Of a stretch of 64,000 bases of DNA, positions 36,742 through 43,959 are shown one piece after another. The position numbers were made by a program, and so were the translations under genes. Within the stretch, counting starts at the first letter, position 1, and each line of letters opens with the position of its first letter. The stretch comes from Desulfuromonas sp. KJ2020 (lineage in GTDB: Bacteria > Desulfobacterota > Desulfuromonadia > Desulfuromonadales > SZUA-540). The stretch covers positions 1,468,773 through 1,532,772 of the forward strand of contig NZ_JAKUKE010000001.1 of NCBI RefSeq assembly GCF_024197615.1, given 5' to 3'. The notes under the pieces were generated by a model. That model searched no databases and was not told the origin of the DNA. It worked only from the letters and a program-made list of their open reading frames with translations.

Positions 36742-37705
36742 CGTTCTTCTCCCTTTTTGATACCGTGGCGGCAAAGGCGCCGACGACGCCGGCCACCGGG
36801 GCGAGCAGGGCCGCCTTGGCCAGGGTACTCTGCTTCTCCAGGGCGTTTTCGGGGCTATGCAAGCGCATGACCTTGGCGGAATCAGTTCCTTGCCGCAGGG
36901 CGGCATCGATCTGGTCAAAGGGCACTTTAGAGACATACAGGGTCGCGGTGCCGCCGTGCTCCGTTTTGCCGTAAAGGTGACCGGAGTAAGAAACGGCCAA
37001 CGCCTCTGCCTGTCGCAGAATATCCTGGCGATGGCCGATGTGCATGGCGCCCTGCGGACAGGCCGTCATGCAGGCGGGCTTTTCGCCCCGGGCCAGATCG
37101 TCGCGGCAGAGGTCGCATTTGTACATGACGCCGCCGCCGACGGGAGCGGGGTCGAGATAGGTGTAGACCCCAACGCCGGCCTGACGCTGAGGGACATCCC
37201 AGGGGCAGACGGTGCGACACTTGGCGCCGCCGAAGCAGAGGGAGGGATCGATGTGCACCGGTCCGTCCTTGTCCTTCTTGGCGGTGCCAAAGGGGCAGAG
37301 CTTGACGCAGGGCGGATTGTCGCAGTGCATGCAGCGGCGCGGGATGGTCAGTTCCTGTGGCTGGCCATCGACTTCGACGGTGACCTTCTGCACAAAGAGC
37401 CAGTTGTAGGGAGTCAGGCGTTCCGTCAACTCGCGACGGCCACTCCAGTCCTCGTGGGATTTCTGGGGCCAGTAATCCTTGAGCATGGCCGGATCGGGCT
37501 CGGGAAAGCGGGAGGCGTTATGCCGGCGGCAGGCCGACACACAGGCTGGCGTGTCCTTGCCGGGACAGCCGTCGCAGCGGGTCAGATCGATCAGGGTGGC
37601 GTAGGAATCGTCGGCAAGAGCCGCCTGTGCCCGGCCCTTGGGAACGACCGTGGCCGCGGTGGCCGCAGCCACGCCGGCCAGAAAACTTCTGCGGGAAAAT
37701 TTCAT
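36731..37705 (-). CDS. Tat-exported 4x[4Fe-4S] ferredoxin-like subunit
   Basis: 324-aa periplasmic electron-transfer protein. ATG 37705 gives the twin-arginine signal SRRSFLAGVAAATAATVV; longer forms do not. Four Cys clusters match the FdnH/HybA/DmsB pattern: CDGCPGKDTPACVSAC, CMHCDNPPCVKLCP, CFGGAKCRTVCP, CDLCRDDLARGEKPACMTACP. A C-terminal hydrophobic helix (LAKAALLAPVAGVVGAFAA) would anchor it beside the cytochrome b made from the overlapping next gene. A TetR gene ends 91 bases upstream and an operator-like palindrome lies in that gap. Confidence 0.9.
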   Translation of the reverse strand: MKFSRRSFLAGVAAATAATVVPKGRAQAALADDSYATLIDLTRCDGCPGKDTPACVSACRRHNASRFPEPDPAMLKDYWPQKSHEDWSGRRELTERLTPYNWLFVQKVTVEVDGQPQELTIPRRCMHCDNPPCVKLCPFGTAKKDKDGPVHIDPSLCFGGAKCRTVCPWDVPQRQAGVGVYTYLDPAPVGGGVMYKCDLCRDDLARGEKPACMTACPQGAMHIGHRQDILRQAEALAVSYSGHLYGKTEHGGTATLYVSKVPFDQIDAALRQGTDSAKVMRLHSPENALEKQSTLAKAALLAPVAGVVGAFAATVSKREKNDEK

Positions 37706-37761
37706 AGACACCTCTTTTTCATTTCTTGCGGAAAGTTCAATGGGGCTTTTGTTTGGGGTGA

Positions 37762-37775
37762 AACGAACGTTCGTT
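37762..37775. promoter_or_regulatory. Palindromic operator candidate (TetR type)
   Basis: AACGAACGTTCGTT, a perfect 14-bp palindrome, lies between the TetR gene and the FeS-protein gene, 57 bases before the FeS ATG. Related GTTCGTTC sequence precedes the second TetR gene (50156-50169). Confidence 0.6.
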
Positions 37776-37796
37776 CGGTGTAAGCAGGTAAAAAAT

Positions 37797-38393
37797 TTAT
37801 CTGCTGACCGATTTCCAGGAGCATTGCCAAACCGGTTCGAAATAAAGCGATACCTTGTCTTGGATAAGGCCGTCCAAGTAGAGATAGACCATGCGCATGG
37901 GGCCTCCAAACAGGCTGGTGACCGCCACGATGGGATCCATGATCGCGATTTCCCCATTATCCATCCCTTCCTGAACCATCTGTTTCATCAGGGCGAAAGG
38001 GCTGGACGAACAGATGGGGACGCCGTCCGACATGAAGTCGCGGTGGCGGGCGTTCAGGATGAATTCCATGGCCGCCGGCTGGCTATCCGCCATGGAGAAC
38101 AGCAGAGCGACTGCGGCCCGGCAGCGCTCATAGGCGCTGGTGTGCGCAGCCAGAATGTTGCGCATGGCCTCTTCCATTTGTGTCAGCAGATCGTGGTGGA
38201 TCGCCTTGGCGATGGCTTCTTTGCTGGCAAAATGGTGATAGATGGAGCCGATACTGATATCCGCTTCTTTGCGGATATCCTGTACGGAGGTATTGAAATA
38301 GCCGTTACGGGAAAAGAGCCCCAAGGCCGTATCGAGAATCAGACTCCGGGTCGTCTCGGGTGTGGATGTTTTTGTTCTAGGCTCTGTCGTCAT
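37797..38393 (-). CDS. TetR-family repressor next to the FeS/cytochrome b pair
   Basis: 198-aa regulator. N-terminal helix-turn-helix at residues ~15-60: ILDTALGLFSRNGYFNTSVQDIRKEADISIGSIYHHFASKEAIAKAI. The variable C-terminal ligand domain (~70-198) includes CRAAVALLFSMADSQPAAMEFILNARH. It lies immediately upstream of the FeS/cytochrome b genes, in the same direction, and downstream of the tetrahaem cytochrome gene. A good promoter is at 38473-38501. It probably controls the FeS/cytochrome b pair and itself. Confidence 0.9.
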   Translation of the reverse strand: MTTEPRTKTSTPETTRSLILDTALGLFSRNGYFNTSVQDIRKEADISIGSIYHHFASKEAIAKAIHHDLLTQMEEAMRNILAAHTSAYERCRAAVALLFSMADSQPAAMEFILNARHRDFMSDGVPICSSSPFALMKQMVQEGMDNGEIAIMDPIVAVTSLFGGPMRMVYLYLDGLIQDKVSLYFEPVWQCSWKSVSR

Positions 38394-38443
38394 AAAAGTC
38401 AGCGGCGTTTGGCGGGCTGGCCTACCAGTGGTTAAACGTATTT

Positions 38444-38491
38444 ATAGCCCTCGGTTAATATATTGAAAAGTGAATATATAGAAAGGGCTAT
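38444..38491. promoter_or_regulatory. Inverted repeat around the TetR promoter
   Basis: ATAGCCCT (38444-38451) and AGGGCTAT (38484-38491) are perfect 8-bp arms that enclose AT-rich inner arms (TAATATATT ... AATATATAG). The repeat covers the -10 region of the promoter at 38473-38501 and could be an operator. Confidence 0.5.
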
Positions 38492-38501
38492 CCCAGGTCA
38501 A
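38473..38501 (-). promoter_or_regulatory. Promoter of the first TetR gene
   Basis: On the minus strand: TTGACC (38501-38496), 17-base spacer, TATATT (38478-38473), ~80 bases before the TetR ATG. Confidence 0.55.
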
Positions 38502-38515
38502 GCTTTTAATGAGAC

Positions 38516-39349
38516 TCAGGGCGAGACCGCTTCCAGCGGTGATAGGGGGGGGATGTCCAGGGTCTGCACGAGTTGGGAAAACTCGCCGTCTTTGAAGACG
38601 ATGGGCAGCATGCGGGTGAGGGGGCGAAGTTTGCGGGGATTTTTGAGCCATTTTTCCAGGTCTTGTTCAGACCAAGGGGCCTCCTTGCCGGGTTTTTCCA
38701 GGCTGCGCGGATAATAGGGGGTGAGCAGGCCCGAGAGGTTGGGGGCCGTTTCCCCCTCGCCGAGTCCACCCTCTTTTACGGTGAGGGCGCGGTGACAACC
38801 GCCACAGCGTTTGGCGAAGATGTTTTCCGAGGCGGCGCCTGCTTTCTCAAAGTGAATGACCAGCGGCGTCTCGGCGACCGATGGCGGGACCGCTGTCCCC
38901 TCTTTGAGCAGCAGCGTCACCAGGGCGGCAAGATCCTCCGGCCCGAAACGGAAGTTCGGCATCAGGGCCACGGGCTGGCGGATGCTCTCTTCCAGCTCCA
39001 GCGGCGGTGTGACGGCGGCGGTGCGGTCGAGATTGCTGGCCAGGGTGGTGCCCTTGCCACCCAAGGTGTGGCAGCGCCGGCAACCGGCCTGGTCGGCCAG
39101 GGTAGCGCCGCGCTTCACCACGGCAGAGTCGGTCAGGCTGAAGGTGGCATGGCGGCCGGGCACGAAGCGGTCGTGGGCGATCTCTCTGCGCATGGTGCCG
39201 GGGTGCCCGCGATGGCAGTCGGTACAGGTGCCCTGGCTGTCGTAGTGAGTCTCATGACAGCGCAGGCACAGGGGTTGACCGGCTGCGTTGGAGGCGCCGA
39301 TGGGCAGAGCCAGCAGACAAAGAATCAGAACGGCAGCACGAAAGCCCAA
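38516..39349 (-). CDS. Tetrahaem c-type cytochrome of the quinol oxidase cluster
   Basis: 277-aa exported cytochrome. The signal peptide (VLILCLLALPIGASNA-A) starts from TTG 39349, with GAGGTG upstream, inside the previous gene. Four CxxCH motifs are seen: CLRCH, CTDCH, CRRCH, CGGCH. Two cytochrome-c-like units can be seen: TLADQAGCRRCHTLGGKG...ALMPNFRFGPEDLAALVTLLL and IFAKRCGGCHRAL...APNLSGLLTPYYPRSLEKPG...MLPIVF. It closes the Rieske/cytochrome b operon and probably takes electrons from the Rieske protein, like a cytochrome c1. Confidence 0.9.
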   Translation of the reverse strand: MGFRAAVLILCLLALPIGASNAAGQPLCLRCHETHYDSQGTCTDCHRGHPGTMRREIAHDRFVPGRHATFSLTDSAVVKRGATLADQAGCRRCHTLGGKGTTLASNLDRTAAVTPPLELEESIRQPVALMPNFRFGPEDLAALVTLLLKEGTAVPPSVAETPLVIHFEKAGAASENIFAKRCGGCHRALTVKEGGLGEGETAPNLSGLLTPYYPRSLEKPGKEAPWSEQDLEKWLKNPRKLRPLTRMLPIVFKDGEFSQLVQTLDIPPLSPLEAVSP

Positions 39350-39738
39350 TTTTCACCTCGAAAAAACATGGCAATCAGCGTCAGGGTCAAAATGCCGAAA
39401 AAGGCGACCAGGCAGAGGGTGGTGGCCAGAAACTGATCCCGGCCAAACCAGCGCGCGCGGGAGGCCGGCGGCGATCCCGGCAGGAAAGGCAGCAGCAGAA
39501 AGGCCAGGGCACCGGCGATGATGAGATAGACCAGATACTTGGAATAGCTCACCAGCTCCTGGGTCCACAGCAGGAACCAGGCGGATTTGACGGGATTGGG
39601 CACGGTGGCGATGTCGGCCGGCCCCTGCAGGGGAGCGGGGAGGAGCAGGGCCAGCCCCATGAGAACGAGACAGGTGACCCAGGCCGCGCGTTTGATGAGA
39701 GGGAAGAAACCCTCGGCGCTGAAGACGTATTTTTTCAT
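39325..39738 (-). CDS. Cytochrome b subunit-IV-like (PetD-like) membrane protein
   Basis: 137-aa inner-membrane protein with three hydrophobic segments (~16-36, ~64-84, ~107-127). The loop ATVPNPVKSAWFLLWTQELVSYS recalls the P-x-x-x-P-x-W-(Y/F)-F-x-x-x-x-E/Q block after helix E in subunit IV of cytochrome b6f and in the C-terminal half of cytochrome b. It overlaps the cytochrome b gene by ATGA, so the two proteins are made together. Together they form a split cytochrome b, as in b6f. The assignment is by position and this loop only. Confidence 0.65.
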   Translation of the reverse strand: MKKYVFSAEGFFPLIKRAAWVTCLVLMGLALLLPAPLQGPADIATVPNPVKSAWFLLWTQELVSYSKYLVYLIIAGALAFLLLPFLPGSPPASRARWFGRDQFLATTLCLVAFFGILTLTLIAMFFRGENWAFVLPF

Positions 39739-40361
39739 AGGTAGGGCAATACTCCCTTGTCCCGCCGGATGCGGTAAAAGTGCAGCAGGCAGAGTGCGAG
39801 CATGCAGGCCGGCACAAAGACGATATGCAGGGCGTAAAAGCGCAGCAGCGACAGCTCGCCGCCGACCTCATCGGGCACCAGAATCCGTTTCAGCGCCGGG
39901 CCGCCGGGCACCGTGGCCAGCAGCTCCATCCCCGTCTGCGTGGCCCACAGGGCGAGCTGATCCATGGGCAGCAGGTAGCCGGTATAGGCGGCGAAGACGG
40001 CCAGACAGAGCAGAGCGAAACCGATAATCCAGTTCAGCTCCCGCGGTTGGCGGTAGGCTCCGGTGAGAATCACGCGCAAGGTATGGAGGAAGATAAAAAT
40101 CAGCAGGGCGTGGGAGCAGATGCGGTGCAGGCTGCGGATATAGCCGCCCAGAAAGACGCTGCGCTCCAGGGCCAGAATCGACTCGAAGGCCTTCTCCGGA
40201 GTCGGCTGATAGTAGAAGATGAGCAGCAGACCGGTGGCGATGAGGAGCAAAAAGGCGGTAAAAGCCAGTCCCCCCAGGCAGAAGGTATAGGTGAGCCGCA
40301 GGTTGCGTCGCAACACCACACGGGGAAAGAGGTGGGCAATGAAGTCTCTATACACGCGCAA
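39735..40361 (-). CDS. Cytochrome b6-type subunit of a quinol oxidase
   Basis: 208-aa inner-membrane di-haem cytochrome b of the PetB type, four membrane helices. All four haem ligands are in place: SLHRICSHALLIFIFLH gives His-x13-His, and FYALHIVFVPACMLALCLLHFYRIRRDKG gives the second His pair. The RVILTGAYRQPRELNWIIG loop is the usual Qo-side sequence. The start is TTG 40361 (AAGG 5-6 bases upstream) or GTG 40355. Gene order Rieske, cytochrome b, subunit IV, cytochrome c shows a bc-type menaquinol oxidase. Confidence 0.92.
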   Translation of the reverse strand: MRVYRDFIAHLFPRVVLRRNLRLTYTFCLGGLAFTAFLLLIATGLLLIFYYQPTPEKAFESILALERSVFLGGYIRSLHRICSHALLIFIFLHTLRVILTGAYRQPRELNWIIGFALLCLAVFAAYTGYLLPMDQLALWATQTGMELLATVPGGPALKRILVPDEVGGELSLLRFYALHIVFVPACMLALCLLHFYRIRRDKGVLPYL

Positions 40362-40760
40362 TCAGGCCTTTCTGCTGTAGATCGTCAACAGGTCGCCGTG
40401 CTCCTCCAGAGCCAGCCGCCGCAGGGGCTGGTCGGCCGGGCCGGAGAGCACGGCGCCATCGCGGGCAAAGAGACTGCCGTGACAGGGACAGACCAGGTTC
40501 GTGGGGGTGACCGACACCGTACAGCCCAGATGGGTGCAGGTCATGTCCAGGGCGAACACCTCTTCGCCCTGACGGATGACGGCCACCCGGGCCTGGCGAA
40601 AAACCAGGGCGCCATCGGGGGGGATGTCAGCCCGGGGGACCTCCAGTAATACCTGCTGCGGAGCGGCCTTGGGAAAGAGAAACTTGCCGACCAGCAGGGC
40701 CAGACCCGAAAAGGTCAGGGCTTTGAGGAGGTATCGACGCTTTCGACCAAATTTTTCCAT
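40362..40760 (-). CDS. Rieske [2Fe-2S] protein
   Basis: 132-aa Rieske protein with one N-terminal membrane helix (ALTFSGLALLVGKFLF, after a Lys/Arg-rich start). The cluster motifs CTHLGC and CPCHGS are both present. ATG 40760 was chosen because the short basic segment and helix follow at once; the gene then overlaps the end of the 9-haem cytochrome gene by 46 bases. It accepts electrons from quinol bound at cytochrome b and passes them to c-type haems. Confidence 0.93.
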   Translation of the reverse strand: MEKFGRKRRYLLKALTFSGLALLVGKFLFPKAAPQQVLLEVPRADIPPDGALVFRQARVAVIRQGEEVFALDMTCTHLGCTVSVTPTNLVCPCHGSLFARDGAVLSGPADQPLRRLALEEHGDLLTIYSRKA

Positions 40761-41947
40761 TTTTCGACATAAGCCTTGGTGTAGGTGGACGTCGGCGTGC
40801 TCAGCCGCTCGTAGCGCTCTTTCGGCATGAACTGACCGTTGACCAGGGTCTGCCCTTCCTGGCTCCAGAAGGAGGGCAGGGGCAGGCCGTCGCGCTGCAG
40901 TTCGTAGATGCGATCGCGGGGATCCTCCAGCAGAAAGCGGCGAGGATTGTCGTGGCAGGCCTCGCAGGTCGCCGTGCCGCGCCGGATTGTGTGGGGAAAA
41001 AAGGCTTTCCACTGGGCGGCGACCAGGGCGTTTTCCACCCGGGTCGGGTCATCCTTTTGGCGCAGATCCGAGTAAAAGGCGATGAACTGGGGCCGGATGG
41101 GACTGATCTTGCCGCGACGGTTCAGCCCCAAAGGGGGTGCGTTCTGCTGGCGCAGATAGGCGCTCTGCACATATTCGGCGGCCGGGTTCTGCTTGAGATT
41201 GAAGTATTCGCGGTTGGGGTTGTCCCCCAGTCGCAGGAAAAAACTGCCGTATTCCTGGGGCGCCCAGCTGGCGTGGCAGGCAGTGCACTCAAGCTGCTCC
41301 CGGTGGGCGGCGATGCGGTGCTCGACGATGGCCGGGTCGGGCTCATGGCAGTCCGTGCATCCCTTGGCGCTGAGACGGCCGTCCACCAGGCTTTGCATGC
41401 TGTGGCAGTCGCCGCAGCTCAGCCCTGCCTCCTCGTGCACGTCGGGTCGCATTTTAAGATAGGCCTGGCCGTCGACGATCTCGCCCCGCTGGTAGCGGTT
41501 GTGATTCTCGCGCGGGGCCCGTCCGAAAAAGTCGGCGCCGACAAAGTAGCCCTGGTGGCAGCGGTGGCAGGTATCCGAGGTCGGGCGGGCGAGGGTGTGG
41601 ATGTCCCCTCCGTGGCAGTCGGCGCAGGAACTCACGTGGCAGTCGGCGCAGTTCTTCTGGAAAAAGTCGGTGTCATGGCCGCCGAACGCCCCGTGCACGA
41701 AGGCCTTTTCGGCACTGCGGGTGGTCATGGCCTGGGCGAAGATGCCCTGATAGCCGTCGTGGCAGTCGGCGCATTCCCTTGCCCCGTCGCGCACGGAGGC
41801 GCTCTCCCCCGGTTCGTGGCAGTCGGCGCAGCGCAGACCGGCGTGGGCGCCGCTGAGGCGTATTGTCGTGGGGTCGGCCACGGCCGCCCCGCCGGGGCTA
41901 AGGCCGAGCAGGCACAGAGCGCTCAAGGCAGCGATCCAGCGCGCCAT
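40715..41947 (-). CDS. Nine-haem c-type cytochrome
   Basis: 410-aa periplasmic cytochrome. The signal peptide runs MARWIAALSALCLLGLSPGGAAVA. Nine CxxCH motifs are present: four CADCH, then CHRCH, CGDCH, CTDCH, CTACH and CEACH, eight of them in the first 240 residues. Its C-terminal part has GLNRRGKISPIRPQFIAFY, matched in the preceding 12-haem protein, which points to common origin. AGAAGGA precedes ATG. It overlaps the 12-haem gene by 50 bases and the Rieske gene by 46. Probably an intermediate between the bc-type complex and the outer-membrane conduit. Confidence 0.92.
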   Translation of the reverse strand: MARWIAALSALCLLGLSPGGAAVADPTTIRLSGAHAGLRCADCHEPGESASVRDGARECADCHDGYQGIFAQAMTTRSAEKAFVHGAFGGHDTDFFQKNCADCHVSSCADCHGGDIHTLARPTSDTCHRCHQGYFVGADFFGRAPRENHNRYQRGEIVDGQAYLKMRPDVHEEAGLSCGDCHSMQSLVDGRLSAKGCTDCHEPDPAIVEHRIAAHREQLECTACHASWAPQEYGSFFLRLGDNPNREYFNLKQNPAAEYVQSAYLRQQNAPPLGLNRRGKISPIRPQFIAFYSDLRQKDDPTRVENALVAAQWKAFFPHTIRRGTATCEACHDNPRRFLLEDPRDRIYELQRDGLPLPSFWSQEGQTLVNGQFMPKERYERLSTPTSTYTKAYVEKWKNLVESVDTSSKP

Positions 41948-43748
41948 AGTCGAGTTCCTTCTGGTAAATAGGGTCCTTGGGATTGTCGTGGCAGACCAGG
42001 CACAGGTTGACGGCCAGCACTTTCTTCACTTCCGCCCCGTTCAAGGGCCGGGAATTCTCGCGGGTGATGGCGGAAAAAGCCTTTACCTTGCCGTCCTCCA
42101 TCGTCAGGTAACCGTCCAGGGGCTTGCTGTCCGATTTTTCGCACAGCAGGGTTCCTTCGATGGTGGCACCCTCGATGACATGCTGGCCGAAGCCGAGGAA
42201 GGACGGATTGCCGTGACACTCGGCACAGCCGACGGCGCGGGTGCCCGTGTTGTGGCTGTAAAAGGGGGCGAAACGCAGCTGTTGGCGATCACCGAAGCGG
42301 GCCACGTACTCGTCCTTGCTCTTGCGGCCGTCCCGTTCGATGACGGTGACAAAGGTCTGGCAGCCTGGCGTCACCGGCGAGATCTTCCCGCGCTGGTTCA
42401 GGGCCAGAGGGAAGGGGTAGAGCATGCGGAAATCCTCCGTCTCCGTGAAGGCGCCGGGGGTGTCGTATCCTTTCACAAAATCGCGGGCGTTGCGGGTGAG
42501 GTCGTACTCGGTGTGGCAGCCGTAGCACTGCACCACCGTGCGCGAATGGCAGCTGTAGCATTCGAGGCGTTCGTGGCCGACGATGGTGTGCTCCGGCGTA
42601 TCGGTGATGACCTTCGACTCGTGCAGTTTGCCGCTGCGTTTGCCCTGCAGCCAGATCTTGCCCTCCTGCTCGAAGACGTTGGCGTACTTGCGGCCCTTGG
42701 TTGTCAGTACCATGTTGGCGCCATAGGTCATGGGCAGCTTGTAGTTGCGCGATTCCACCAGGGCGCTGTCGTTCTCGCGGCTGATGGCTTCCAGCCGGGG
42801 ATGCTCGTGGGCGCTGCCATGACAGTCTTCGCAGGCCGTCTCCGTCTGCAGATACATGTTTTCGTAGGCGTAGCCATCCCCCATGACATCGCGGGAGGTG
42901 TGGCAGTCGATGCAGTCCATGCCTTTGGCATGGTGGATGTCGGGAGCGATGCTGGTGACGTTGCGCACGCCACCGATGAGTTCAGGACCGGGAATGGCGT
43001 CGCGGGTGGGGACCAGGCTGTTGTTGCCGTCATTCTGCCCCTGGTAGGAGAGGGCGATGCGGCCACTGCGGTTATGGCAGCGGGCGCAGACTTTATTGTC
43101 GGGCAGGGAGGCCATTTCATGGCTGGCCGAATAGGGCCACTTGCCATGCACCGTCTCGTCGCCGCCCTGGTAGGTGGCGTTGTCGTTGTAGGGGAAATGA
43201 CAGGCGGCGCAGCCCGAGCCATGGCTGCCGCTCCACACCTGGTTGGATTCTTGGCCGACATGGCAGAGGGAACAGAACTTGCGATAGAGTTCGCCAGAAA
43301 GATTGTCGAGTTCCCTCACCGAGCGCAGAGTCTGGGGTTCGCCCTTGGCGTCAAAAACCTCCTCCTGGCGGGTAGCGTACAACTGACCATCTACCCCTTC
43401 CCAGGTGAGCTGGGCGTTTTTGATGATGCCGGTGTTTGTATACATCAGGTTGGAGCGGACCCGCTTCAGTTGCCCCTCATGGCAGCCGCCGCAGCCCTTG
43501 TCCCAGACTTCCGGTGCGGCCGGATTCTTTTTGCCGAACATGCCCCGGTGGGCGGCATCCTTGTTGTCGGTGCCGGGGTCGCCGCCGTGACAGGTCGTGC
43601 AGGCGCCGTGGGTGGGTGAGGCGAGTTCCAGTCCCTGGTGGCAACTTTCGCAGCGGGACTCCTCTTCCTGGCTGGTGGTGCAGCCGGCGGCGAAGTATAG
43701 CAGGAGGGTGGCGAGAATCCAGTATGACAGACGACAGCGCAACGGCAT
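41898..43748 (-). CDS. Twelve-haem lipoprotein cytochrome
   Basis: 616-aa cytochrome anchored by lipid: start ATG 43748, lipobox YFAAGC near residue 22. Twelve CxxCH sites are seen, in order CESCH, CTTCH, CGGCH, CSLCH, CAACH, CARCH, CIDCH, CEDCH, CYSCH, CYGCH, CAECH, CLVCH. The segment ALNQRGKISPVTPGCQTFV is shared with the 9-haem partner. No strong ribosome site is visible before ATG 43748, but in-frame alternatives upstream would spoil the signal peptide. A terminator separates it from the pentahaem gene, so it heads a second operon (12-haem, 9-haem, Rieske, cytochrome b, subunit IV, tetrahaem). Confidence 0.92.
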   Translation of the reverse strand: MPLRCRLSYWILATLLLYFAAGCTTSQEEESRCESCHQGLELASPTHGACTTCHGGDPGTDNKDAAHRGMFGKKNPAAPEVWDKGCGGCHEGQLKRVRSNLMYTNTGIIKNAQLTWEGVDGQLYATRQEEVFDAKGEPQTLRSVRELDNLSGELYRKFCSLCHVGQESNQVWSGSHGSGCAACHFPYNDNATYQGGDETVHGKWPYSASHEMASLPDNKVCARCHNRSGRIALSYQGQNDGNNSLVPTRDAIPGPELIGGVRNVTSIAPDIHHAKGMDCIDCHTSRDVMGDGYAYENMYLQTETACEDCHGSAHEHPRLEAISRENDSALVESRNYKLPMTYGANMVLTTKGRKYANVFEQEGKIWLQGKRSGKLHESKVITDTPEHTIVGHERLECYSCHSRTVVQCYGCHTEYDLTRNARDFVKGYDTPGAFTETEDFRMLYPFPLALNQRGKISPVTPGCQTFVTVIERDGRKSKDEYVARFGDRQQLRFAPFYSHNTGTRAVGCAECHGNPSFLGFGQHVIEGATIEGTLLCEKSDSKPLDGYLTMEDGKVKAFSAITRENSRPLNGAEVKKVLAVNLCLVCHDNPKDPIYQKELDYGALDRCLERSVPARP

Positions 43749-43866
43749 AGGTTCAGAGATGATGGATGATGGTGATTTCAAAGGATGAAAGACTCCCGGT
43801 ATCTTAACCGAAGTCGCTTTGGACAACCAGTAAAAAGGGCGGGGTAGAGGCGACGAATTTTATCGG

Positions 43867-43916
43867 AAAAAAAGCGGCTGACCGGATGTCTCAGCGGGAA
43901 GAATCCGGCCAGCCGC
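43867..43916 (-). terminator. Strong terminator after the pentahaem selenoprotein gene
   Basis: On the minus strand a 14-bp stem, GCGGCTGGCCGGAT ... ATCCGGTCAGCCGC (one G-T pair), is followed by seven T. It marks an operon end between the ext-like conduit genes and the quinol oxidase genes. Confidence 0.92.
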
Positions 43917-43959
43917 ACATGGCAAGAGGTACCATTGTCAGGAGGGCTAAAGCCAGCGA

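Noticed and set aside
38516-39349. Transcription terminator after the tetrahaem gene
   Set aside because: No hairpin with T-run exists between its stop and the TetR promoter; read-through into the TetR gene is possible.
41868-43619. 583-codon plus-strand frame opposite the 12-haem cytochrome gene
   Set aside because: Composition mirrors the CxxCH codons of the true gene; no ribosome site or domain.
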